Part shown: one piece after another, positions 50,939-58,276 of the stretch
How positions within the stretch are numbered: position 1 is the first letter of the stretch
How the letters are laid out: each line of letters starts with the position of its first letter
Program-made: the position numbers and the translations under genes
Source: JBDUDK01 sp040002995
Lineage (GTDB): Bacteria > Actinomycetota > Acidimicrobiia > Acidimicrobiales > Ilumatobacteraceae
NCBI GenBank assembly: GCA_040002995.1
Contig: JBDUDK010000013.1
Location: 1-60,980, forward strand
Length of the DNA stretch: 60,980 nt
Direction: 5' to 3'
Notes under the pieces: generated by a model
Seen by the model: the letters and a program-made list of their open reading frames with translations, nothing else
The model's database searches: none
What the model was told of the DNA's origin: nothing

Positions 50939-50998
50939 GCACCGGCTACAAGCCGCGTGCGCCCCTCGACCTCCCAGCCGGGAGGTCGAACTCGTTTT
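50939..50998 (+). terminator. Attenuator of the ilvBNC operon
   Basis: Hairpin 1 (50939-50960) pairs GCAC-CGGCT with AGCCG-C-GTGC around ACA with one bulged C, starting right after the leader stop. Hairpin 2 (50967-50988) is a perfect 9-bp stem CGACCTCCC/GGGAGGTCG with an AGCC loop, followed by GTTTT at 50994-50998. Hairpin 2 is the likely terminator; a ribosome stalled on the Ile/Leu/Val codons would disturb hairpin 1. The antiterminator pairing could not be settled by eye. Confidence 0.7.
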
Positions 50999-51011
50999 AG
51001 GAGCGTCCTCA

Positions 51012-52742
51012 ATGAAGATCACCGGGGCCCAAGCCCTGATCAAGAGCCTCGAGATGGAAGGCGTCGAAGTCATGTTCGGCCTTCCCGGCGGGTGCATCCT
51101 GCCTGCTTACGACCCGTTACTCGACTCGTCGATCCGCCACATCCTCGTGCGCCATGAGCAAGGCGCGGGGCACATGGCGGAGGGCTATGCCCACGTGACG
51201 GGGCGTCCGGGGGTCGCCATGGTGACGAGCGGCCCCGCGGCTACGAACCTCGTGACGCCACTGTGCGACGCGTTCATGGACTCGATTCCGATGGTGGCGA
51301 TCACCGGCCAGGTCCCCACCGGCGCGATCGGCACTGACGCGTTCCAGGAGTGCGACACCGTCGGTATCACGCGCTCGGTCACCAAGCACAACGAGCTTGT
51401 TATGAGCGCGCAGGATCTTCCGCAGGCGATTCGTGAGGCGTTTCACATCGCGACAACGGGACGGCCCGGGCCCGTGCTGGTCGACGTGCCCAAGGACGTC
51501 CTGCAGTCGACAATGGATTGGTACTGGCCCGACTCGGTCGACCTCCCCGGCTACAAGCCGACGACCAAGGGCCATCCCCGCATGATCCGCGAGGCGGCGC
51601 GGCTGATCTTGGCCGCGGAGCGCCCGGTGCTCTATTGCGGTGGCGGCATCTTGAAGGCGCGAGCGGCGGAGGCGTTGCGCGAGCTGGCCGACCTCACTCA
51701 GATCCACGTCGTCACGACGTTGATGGCGCGCGGCGCATTCCCCGACAGCCATCCGCTATGCCTGGGCATGCCGGGCATGCACGGCAACGCGACGGCGGTG
51801 ACCGCGCTGCAGAAAAGCGATCTGCTCATAGCGCTCGGCGCGCGCTTCGACGACCGCGTCACCGGCAAGGTCGCGACGTTCGCGCCCGAAGCCAAGGTGA
51901 TCCACGTCGACATCGATCCTGCGGAGCAGGGGAAGGTGCGGCGCCCCGATGTTCCGATTGTCGGCGACTGCCGGCTGGTCATCGAGGCTCTGGTGCACGA
52001 GATCCGCAACCTGCTCGCGGCGGGCGAGACGGCGGCGGACACGTCGACCTGGCGGACGAGGATCTCGGGTTGGCGCGAGCTCTATCCGCTCACCTACGAG
52101 CAGTCGCAACCGGGCGACGCGCTGAAGCCGCAGTTCTGCCTCGAGGCGCTGCGTGACGCCGCGCCGGAGGATTGCATCGTGGTGTCCGGAGTCGGGCAAC
52201 ACCAGATGTGGTCGTCGCAGTACTGGCACTTCGAGCACCCGTACACGTGGGTGAACTCTGGTGGGCTGGGCACGATGGGTTTCGCGGTGCCCGCGGCAAT
52301 CGGCGCGAAGGTCGGCCGTCCGGACAAGATGGTGTGGGCGGTCGACGGCGACGGCTGCTTCCAGATGACGGCGCAGGAACTCGTGACGGCGTCCACCGAA
52401 CGGATCCCGATCAAGGTGGCGATCCTGAACAACTCGTATCTGGGCATGGTGCGCCAGTGGCAGGAGATGTTCTACGACGAGCGCTACTCCGAGGTGTACC
52501 TGTCGCCCGATCTTCCGGACTACGTGAAGTGGGCGGAGGCGATGGGTTGTGTGGGCATCCGGGTGGAGGCGCCGGAGGAGGTCCAGCCGGCGATCGACAA
52601 GGCGAACCAGATCGATGATCGTCCGGTCGTCGTCGAGTTCCGTGTCGACGCGCGCGAGAAGGTGTTCCCGATGGTGCCGGCCGGCATGTCGAACGACGAC
52701 CTCGTGTTGCACCCGAGCCAGGACAAGGAGCTCCTCCGATGA
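51012..52742 (+). CDS. ilvB: Acetolactate synthase large subunit
   Basis: ThDP enzyme making 2-acetolactate or 2-aceto-2-hydroxybutyrate, first common step of Val/Leu/Ile synthesis. The 576-aa protein has the catalytic glutamate in VRHEQGAGHMAEGYA (about residue 48), the GARFDDRVTGK FAD-domain motif and the ThDP-Mg motif starting GDGCFQMTAQEL and ending ILNNSYLGMVRQWQ. AGGAG precedes the ATG by eight bases. Expression is probably set by the attenuator just upstream. Confidence 0.96.
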   Translation: MKITGAQALIKSLEMEGVEVMFGLPGGCILPAYDPLLDSSIRHILVRHEQGAGHMAEGYAHVTGRPGVAMVTSGPAATNLVTPLCDAFMDSIPMVAITGQVPTGAIGTDAFQECDTVGITRSVTKHNELVMSAQDLPQAIREAFHIATTGRPGPVLVDVPKDVLQSTMDWYWPDSVDLPGYKPTTKGHPRMIREAARLILAAERPVLYCGGGILKARAAEALRELADLTQIHVVTTLMARGAFPDSHPLCLGMPGMHGNATAVTALQKSDLLIALGARFDDRVTGKVATFAPEAKVIHVDIDPAEQGKVRRPDVPIVGDCRLVIEALVHEIRNLLAAGETAADTSTWRTRISGWRELYPLTYEQSQPGDALKPQFCLEALRDAAPEDCIVVSGVGQHQMWSSQYWHFEHPYTWVNSGGLGTMGFAVPAAIGAKVGRPDKMVWAVDGDGCFQMTAQELVTASTERIPIKVAILNNSYLGMVRQWQEMFYDERYSEVYLSPDLPDYVKWAEAMGCVGIRVEAPEEVQPAIDKANQIDDRPVVVEFRVDAREKVFPMVPAGMSNDDLVLHPSQDKELLR

Positions 52743-53236
52743 GCGAGCCTCAGCACCACATTCTGTCGGTGCTCGTCGAGAACCAGTCGGGTGTGCTGGC
52801 CCGTGTGGCCTCGCTGTTTGCCCGCCGGGGCTACAACATCTTCTCGCTGGCGGTAGCACCGACGGAGGAGCCGCGGTTCTCGCGCATCACGATCGTGGTC
52901 GACGTCGAGTCGACTCCTCTCGAGCAGGTCACCAAGCAACTGTTCAAGCTCATCAACGTGGTCAAGATCACCGAGCTCGACCCGCGTTCGTCGGTGGAGC
53001 GTGAGTTGTTGCTCGTGACGGTGCGGGCCTTGCCCGCGGACAGGGGCCAGATCGTCGAGCTCGTGCAGATCTTCGAGGGCAAGATCCTGGCGGTGGGCAG
53101 CGAGGCCCTCACCGTCTCGCTCGATGGTCACCCGGACAAGCTCGACGACTTTGAAGAGCTACTGCGCGGCTATGGCATCGTGGAACTCCAGCGCACCGGA
53201 AGGGTCGCGATGTCGAAGTTGAGAAAGGCGAGCTGA
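52739..53236 (+). CDS. ilvN: Acetolactate synthase small (regulatory) subunit
   Basis: Regulatory subunit that gives valine feedback inhibition. The 165-aa protein has an N-terminal ACT domain (HILSVLVENQSGVLARVASLF, then RGYNIFSLAVAPTEEPRFSRITIVV) and a C-terminal ACT-like domain. ATGA overlap with ilvB and TGATG overlap with ilvC indicate tight coupling. Length is typical of actinobacterial IlvN. Confidence 0.96.
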   Translation: MSEPQHHILSVLVENQSGVLARVASLFARRGYNIFSLAVAPTEEPRFSRITIVVDVESTPLEQVTKQLFKLINVVKITELDPRSSVERELLLVTVRALPADRGQIVELVQIFEGKILAVGSEALTVSLDGHPDKLDDFEELLRGYGIVELQRTGRVAMSKLRKAS

Positions 53237-54264
53237 TGGCAGCCAAGGTGTATTACGAGGTCGACGCCGATCCTTCACTGATTCGCAAGCGCAAGGTGGC
53301 AGTGATCGGCTACGGCTCGCAGGGACACGCCCACGCGCTGAACCTTCGCGACTCGGGCGTGGATGTGCGGGTCGGGCTGCGGTCCGGCTCTTCGTCGTTC
53401 GCGAAGGCGGAGGCGGCCGGGCTGCGCGTGCTGTCGATCGCCGACGCTGCGAAGGAAGCCGATGTCGTGATGATGCTGGCCCCCGACACGGAACAGAAGC
53501 GGATCTATGACGCCGACATCGCGCCGCATCTGTCGAAGGGCGATGCGATCGCGTTCGCGCATGGCTTCAACGTGCGGTTCGGCCGGATCGTCGCGCCGGC
53601 TGGCGTCGACGTGATCATGATCGCGCCGAAAGGTCCTGGCCATCTCGTGCGGCGCACGTACACCGAAGGCGGCGGGGTGCCGTGTCTGATCGCGGTGGCC
53701 CAAGATGCCACCGGTCAGGCGCAAGCGCTCGCGTTGTCGTACGCGGACACGATCGGCGGTACGCGGGCGGGCGTCATCGAGACGACGTTCGCGGAGGAGA
53801 CCGAGACCGATCTCTTCGGCGAGCAGGTCGTGTTGTGCGGGGGTCTGACCTCGCTCGTGCAGGCCGGGTTCGAGACGTTGGTGGAAGCGGGCTATCAGCC
53901 CGAGATGGCGTACTTCGAGTGCCTGCACGAGGTGAAGCTCATCGTCGACCTCATGTACGAGGAGGGGATCGCCGGGATGCGCTACTCGATCTCCGACACC
54001 GCGGAGTATGGCGACGTGACGCGTGGCCCAAGAATCATCACCGCCGCGACGAAGGACGAGATGGGCAAGATCCTGCGGGAGATCACGTCGGGGGAGTTCG
54101 CCGACGAGTGGATCGCCGAGTCCGACTCTGGTCGTTCGCGCTTCAACGCCCTCCGTGCCAGGGGACGCGAGCATCCCATCGAAAAAGTCGGTGCTGAGTT
54201 GCGTTCGATGATGCCGTGGATCTCCGTCGGCAAGACCAAGGTCGCCGAGGCCTCCGGGGGCTGA
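53236..54264 (+). CDS. ilvC: Ketol-acid reductoisomerase, class I
   Basis: Isomerises and reduces acetolactate to dihydroxy-isovalerate using NAD(P)H and Mg. The 342-aa short (class I) form has the Rossmann motif IGYGSQGHAHALNL (about 24-37), HGFNVRFG, PKGPGHLVR and the ETDLFGEQVVLCGG metal-ligand region; ECLHEVKLIVDLMYEEG is the knotted domain. TGATG overlap with ilvN. A long antisense open frame runs through the gene and is considered non-coding. Confidence 0.97.
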   Translation: MAAKVYYEVDADPSLIRKRKVAVIGYGSQGHAHALNLRDSGVDVRVGLRSGSSSFAKAEAAGLRVLSIADAAKEADVVMMLAPDTEQKRIYDADIAPHLSKGDAIAFAHGFNVRFGRIVAPAGVDVIMIAPKGPGHLVRRTYTEGGGVPCLIAVAQDATGQAQALALSYADTIGGTRAGVIETTFAEETETDLFGEQVVLCGGLTSLVQAGFETLVEAGYQPEMAYFECLHEVKLIVDLMYEEGIAGMRYSISDTAEYGDVTRGPRIITAATKDEMGKILREITSGEFADEWIAESDSGRSRFNALRARGREHPIEKVGAELRSMMPWISVGKTKVAEASGG

Positions 54265-54801
54265 ATCCCACGGCGAGAGCGGGTCGGGCACGGTGCGCTC
54301 TCGCCCCGCTCGTGGCCTGGCTGCGTATCGGCCCCGTTCTATGCGGTCGGCACGGCCTTGCTCGACCTCATAGCCCATGGCGTCGGCCAGATTCTTCACG
54401 GCGTGGCTGCCGCGCACCCCGTAGCCGTACGCGTGGATCAGGCTGTGAAGGTCGCGCAAGGTGAGCATGCCGTGGCGGCGCAGGATCGACAGGGCAACGG
54501 CGCGGAGGCGGCGGCCCCCGACGATGTCCGCGTGCTGCTCGAGGGCGGGCAAGAGGGGATGGTCCGGGCGTGGGGGACGGCGGCCGTGCCAGCGAGGTTG
54601 TCGAGGCCAGAGCTGGTCGTGGATGTTGTCGATTTCGGTGATGAGCACGTGGCGGCGGGCGGCCCACTCGAGCGCCTCGTGATCGAGCTCGTCGAGCTCG
54701 TCGCATAGGTCGTGTTGGCGAGCGGACAGCTCGGCTCGGCGAGGACCGATCACGCGGCGGCGCAGGGGGGTGAGGTCGCCTTTGGTGCTGATCGAGGGCA
54801 T
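54265..54801 (-). pseudogene. Winged-helix-like hypothetical protein lacking a stop codon before ilvC
   Basis: Residues 1-180 of a minus-strand frame look like a real protein: basic N-terminus (STKGDLTPLRRRVIGPRRAE), a helical coiled region and a C-terminal winged-helix-like segment (about 100-158, LRRHGMLTLRDLHSLIHAYGYG then AVKNLADAMGYEVEQGRADRIERGRYA). AGGAG lies about ten bases before the ATG. No stop occurs before ilvC; the frame continues antisense through ilvC to 53275. The gene is therefore stop-less or degraded, or has an odd fused tail. Function unknown. Confidence 0.5.
54272..54305. terminator. Hairpin after ilvC
   Basis: A perfect 10-bp inverted repeat, GGCGAGAGCG (54272-54281) with CGCTCTCGCC (54296-54305), begins eight bases after the ilvC stop. 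The loop is 14 nt and no T-run follows on either strand, so it is either a Rho-type or stability element, or a weak bidirectional terminator between ilvC and the minus-strand fragment. Confidence 0.45.
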
Positions 54802-54960
54802 GGGACTCGGCTCCTGGGACGCTGGCAGTAGGGAGCGCAGTCCGCTCCGAGTCGGCCGTCGAGGCGGCCGCTGTCGTTTTTACCAGGACCCTGTGACAAA
54901 GAAGCCCGGCGCCGAGCCGCCAAGCCACCCCCGGCCCCCGCCACCTATCCCGAACCGTCG

Positions 54961-54998
54961 CCGTAGGCGTCGAATCGACGTCGAATCGACGCCTACGG
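54961..54998. repeat. 38-bp palindrome with internal direct repeat
   Basis: Arms CCGTAGGCGTCGA (54961-54973) and TCGACGCCTACGG (54986-54998) are perfect 13-base complements. Within it, GTCGAATCGAC occurs twice in tandem (54969-54979 and 54980-54990), and TCGACGTCGA at the centre is itself palindromic. No T-run follows on either strand. Fits a regulator operator, a REP-like element or an integration or recombination scar. The rest of 54802-55113 shows only the promoter of the next gene and G-rich runs. Confidence 0.55.
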
Positions 54999-55035
54999 GG
55001 GCGGAAATGGTGGGGTGGGGTAGCCCCCCAAAACG

Positions 55036-55065
55036 TTGAAACCCGGCCGAAGACCTCCGCACAAT
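55036..55065 (+). promoter_or_regulatory. Promoter of the lytic-transglycosylase-like gene
   Basis: TTGAAA (55036-55041) and CACAAT (55060-55065) are 18 bp apart. Transcription would start near 55072, giving a leader of about 42 nt with a GAGG ribosome binding site. The TTG inside this -35 opens the longer frame but is not a believable start. Confidence 0.45.
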
Positions 55066-55113
55066 GGCGCTCCGGGCGAACAGTCGGGTGGAGCGATGGC
55101 GGTCGAGGTACCG

Positions 55114-55962
55114 ATGACGAGGGCTGCGGCAGCGCGCTTACTCGGCGCGTGCGTCCTCGTCGCCGCCCTCATCGCGGCGCTCATCTTCCTCCCGCGCACC
55201 CACCCCGCCACTGCCGTCGCCACGAAGGGCACCTCGGCGCCCACCACGGAACCCTCCGCATCCACCACAACCATCGCCCCCACCTCCACCGAGGGCGCCA
55301 CGACAACGACGCAACCCGCAACCTCCACCGAAGCGGTTATAACGTCGACGAGCAACACGATCGAGGTCGTACCGATGCCCGCCGGCCTCGCGTCCCTTCT
55401 GCTCTTCCCCGACCTCTCGTCGATGATCACCGTCCCGGTTGATCCCGAAGCAGCGCCCACGCCCGAGGACATCAAACTCGCCATCATGACGGCATGGCCG
55501 CCCGAGCTGCGTGACACCGCAACGACCGTCGCCGACTGCGAATCAGGTCTCAATCCACTCGCCGCCCACGTGAACCCGAATCTGTCGATCGACTACGGCC
55601 TGTTCCAGCTGAACGACGGCATCAACGGCGTCCACTCCACGCTCGGCGGGCTCGGAGGAACGCCGGAACTCGCGCTCGACCTCAACTGGAATGCTCAGCA
55701 CGCCTACACCTTGTTCCTTCAGCGGGGCTGGGAACCATGGTCGTGTGCCAAGGCGTTCGGTCTCCTCCTCACCGCACCAGAGCCGGGCCGCTACCCGCTG
55801 CCGCCGTTCGACGATGTGCCGACCACCACCACCGAGCCGCCAACCACCACCACCACATGGCCGCTCGACACCGACCCGCCGCCGCCCTCGACCGTACCGA
55901 AGACCACCACCACGATCCCGGTTGACACCGAGCCTCTGCCCGGCCAGTGGTCACGCGGCTGA
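55114..55962 (+). CDS. Exported lytic transglycosylase-like (lysozyme fold) protein
   Basis: A 282-aa protein with an N-terminal membrane or signal helix (about 9-27), a Thr/Ser/Pro-rich stretch (about 30-85), an SLT-like domain (about 125-215) and a second Thr/Pro-rich tail. The domain has TVADCESGLNPLAAHVNP with the candidate catalytic Glu in CESG, and SIDYGLFQLN, matching goose-type/SLT enzymes that cut peptidoglycan. ATG at 55114 is preferred because GAGG lies five bases upstream; ATG 55096 is an alternative. Role in cell-wall turnover is inferred. Confidence 0.82.
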   Translation: MTRAAAARLLGACVLVAALIAALIFLPRTHPATAVATKGTSAPTTEPSASTTTIAPTSTEGATTTTQPATSTEAVITSTSNTIEVVPMPAGLASLLLFPDLSSMITVPVDPEAAPTPEDIKLAIMTAWPPELRDTATTVADCESGLNPLAAHVNPNLSIDYGLFQLNDGINGVHSTLGGLGGTPELALDLNWNAQHAYTLFLQRGWEPWSCAKAFGLLLTAPEPGRYPLPPFDDVPTTTTEPPTTTTTWPLDTDPPPPSTVPKTTTTIPVDTEPLPGQWSRG

Positions 55963-57084
55963 CAACACTCCGACAACGTGGTCGATGCAGCGCGTCACAG
56001 CGACTATGTCCGCCGGCTCGATTGCCGGAAACATCCCGATGCGTAGCTGATTGCGACCGAGCTTTCGGTACGACTCCGTATCGACGATGCCGTTGGCGCG
56101 CAATGCCCCCGAAACCGCGAGCGCATCAACGCCGGATAGATCGATCGTCCCCACCACCGCGGAGCGCTGATCGGGGTCGCTAACAAACGGCGTCGCCCAC
56201 TCCGTTCGTTCCGCCCATCCGTAGAGGGCGGCCGAAGACGTCCGGCACCGCTCGACACACCACGCCAATCCGCCACGCTCGTTCATCCAACGGACCTGAT
56301 CCTCGAAGAGGAACAGCGTCGCCAGCGCGGGCGTGTTGTAGGTCTGATTCAGGCGGCTGTTGTCGAGCGCGATCTTCAGATCGAGCGACGCCGGTATCCA
56401 CCGCCCCGACTGAGCGATGCTCTCAATGCGTGCCACGGCACGCGGCGAGCACAACGCCACCCACAATCCGCCGTCGGACGCGAAGCACTTCTGCGGTGCG
56501 AAGTAGTAGACGTCGACCTCGCGCGGCGACCACGCCAAACCACCAGCGCCCGAAGTCGCGTCGACGATGACGAGACCGTCGACACCGACCGGACGGCACA
56601 ACGCCATCGCCACACCCGTCGAGGTCTCGTTGTGCGTGAGCGCGTACGTGTCGACGCTCGAATCTCCCACCACGGTGGGATGCGTTCCGACGGACGCGGT
56701 GATGACCACCGGCTCGTCGAGGTGGGGCGCCGCGGCGGCCGCCGCCGCGAACTTCGCAGAGAACTCGCCGAAGATGAGGTGCTCGCTGCGCCGTTCGATG
56801 AGCCCGAACGTCGCCGCGTCCCAGAACGCGGTCGACCCGCCGTTGCCGAGGACGACTTCCCAGCCGTCGGGCAAAGAGAACAGCGCCGCCAGCCCGTCGC
56901 GTAGCGAGCCCACCACCGAGCGGACACCGCCCTGGCGGTGCGAGGTCCCCATGTAGGTGGGACCGCTCGCCACCAAGGCGTCGAGTGCGTCTTGGCGGAC
57001 CTTGGACGGGCCGCAACCGAAGCGCCCATCTGACGGCAACAGCGCGCTCGGAATCAGGATCTCACTCGGGCTGAGCACCGGCAC
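55951..57084 (-). CDS. serC: Phosphoserine aminotransferase
   Basis: PLP enzyme converting 3-phosphohydroxypyruvate to phosphoserine. The 377-aa protein has RFGCGPSKVR at the N-terminus, TSHRQGGVRSVV, HNETSTGV, VDATSGAGG and the PLP lysine in YYFAPQKCFASDGG, in the longer actinobacterial style. GTG at 57084 has CATGCT six bases upstream; GTG 57078 is also possible. Divergent from aspC with overlapping -10 elements, and 12-bp convergent overlap with the SLT gene. serA lies two genes away, so serine synthesis is clustered. Confidence 0.92.
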   Translation of the reverse strand: MPVLSPSEILIPSALLPSDGRFGCGPSKVRQDALDALVASGPTYMGTSHRQGGVRSVVGSLRDGLAALFSLPDGWEVVLGNGGSTAFWDAATFGLIERRSEHLIFGEFSAKFAAAAAAAPHLDEPVVITASVGTHPTVVGDSSVDTYALTHNETSTGVAMALCRPVGVDGLVIVDATSGAGGLAWSPREVDVYYFAPQKCFASDGGLWVALCSPRAVARIESIAQSGRWIPASLDLKIALDNSRLNQTYNTPALATLFLFEDQVRWMNERGGLAWCVERCRTSSAALYGWAERTEWATPFVSDPDQRSAVVGTIDLSGVDALAVSGALRANGIVDTESYRKLGRNQLRIGMFPAIEPADIVAVTRCIDHVVGVLSAA

Positions 57085-57103
57085 TGTGCCAGCATGGCAG
57101 TCA

Positions 57104-58276
57104 ATGAACCGCATCTCCCAGCGCATTGGTGCCATCGCGGAATCCGCGACCTTGGCCGTCGATGCCAAGGCCAAAGCCCTCAAGGCCCAAGGCGAAGACG
57201 TGATTGGCTTCGGTGCCGGCGAGCCCGACTTCCCCACGCCCGATCACATCGTTGAAGCCGCGATCGCCGCATGCCGCGATCCCAAGAACCACCACTACAC
57301 ACCGGCCGCAGGGCTGCCCGAGCTTCGGGAAGCGATCGCCGCCAAGCTGAGCCGGCCCGCGAGCGACGTGCTCATCACCAACGGCGGCAAGCACGCGGTC
57401 TTCGCCGCCTTCGCCACGCTCATCGATCCCGGCGACGAAGTGATCTGTCCGGCGCCGTACTGGACCACCTATCCGGAGGCGATCGCTTTGGCGGGCGGGG
57501 TGCCCGTTGTCATCGATACCGATGAGACCGCCGGCTTTCGCGTCACCGTCGACCAACTCGAGCGCGCCCGCACGCCGCGCACCAAGGCGTTGTTGTTCGT
57601 GTCGCCCGACAACCCGAGCGGCGCGGTATATCCCCCGAGCGAGGTCGAGGCCATCGGACGTTGGGCGCTCGAGCACGGCATCTGGGTCATCACCGACGAG
57701 ATCTACGAACACCTCACCTACGGCGAGCACCGCTTCAGCTCGATGCCCGCACTCGTGCCCGAACTGGCCGACATGTGCATCGTGGTGAACGGCGTCGCCA
57801 AGACCTACGCCATGACCGGCTGGCGCGTCGGCTGGCTCATCGGTCCGAAGGACGTCGTCGACGCGGCCACCAACTTCCAGAGCCACACGACCTCGAACGT
57901 CAGCAACGTGGCCCAACGCGCCGCGCTGGCGGCAGTCAGCGGCGATCTCGAAGCAGTCGCGATGATGCGCAGCGCGTTCGCGCGACGCGGAAAGATCATG
58001 GCCGAGATGTTGAACGAGATCGACGGCGTTACGTGCATCTCGCCGCAGGGCGCCTTCTACTGCTTCCCGTCGTTCAAAGGGGTTCTCGATCGGGACATCG
58101 CGGGCCGTAAGGCCGCGAACACTCTCGAGCTCGCCGACATCGTTTTGAGCGAGGCCAGAGTGGCGTTCGTGCCGGGAGAGGCGTTCGGCGCGCCGGGCTA
58201 CGTCCGCTTGTCGTTCGCGTTGGGCGACGACGATCTTGTCGAGGGCGTTTCGCGCATTCAGAAGCTCCTGCACTGA
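57104..58276 (+). CDS. aspC: Class I aminotransferase (aspartate/aromatic type)
   Basis: A 390-aa PLP aminotransferase of fold type I. It has the N-terminal GAGEPDFPTPDHI, the PLP-binding SPDNPSGAVYPPSE with the conserved Asn, ITDEIYEHLTY and the lysine in NGVAKTYAMTGWRVGW. Aspartate is the most likely amino donor, but broader specificity is common. CAGCAT lies eight bases before the ATG. The stop overlaps serA as TGATG, so it probably serves the serine/amino-acid cluster. Confidence 0.9.
   Translation: MNRISQRIGAIAESATLAVDAKAKALKAQGEDVIGFGAGEPDFPTPDHIVEAAIAACRDPKNHHYTPAAGLPELREAIAAKLSRPASDVLITNGGKHAVFAAFATLIDPGDEVICPAPYWTTYPEAIALAGGVPVVIDTDETAGFRVTVDQLERARTPRTKALLFVSPDNPSGAVYPPSEVEAIGRWALEHGIWVITDEIYEHLTYGEHRFSSMPALVPELADMCIVVNGVAKTYAMTGWRVGWLIGPKDVVDAATNFQSHTTSNVSNVAQRAALAAVSGDLEAVAMMRSAFARRGKIMAEMLNEIDGVTCISPQGAFYCFPSFKGVLDRDIAGRKAANTLELADIVLSEARVAFVPGEAFGAPGYVRLSFALGDDDLVEGVSRIQKLLH

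Noticed and set aside
55036..55113. TTG or ATG starts extending the lytic-transglycosylase-like protein
   Set aside because: TTG 55036 is the -35 element and ATG 55096 has poor ribosome binding site spacing; ATG 55114 has GAGG at five bases and leaves a normal signal helix.
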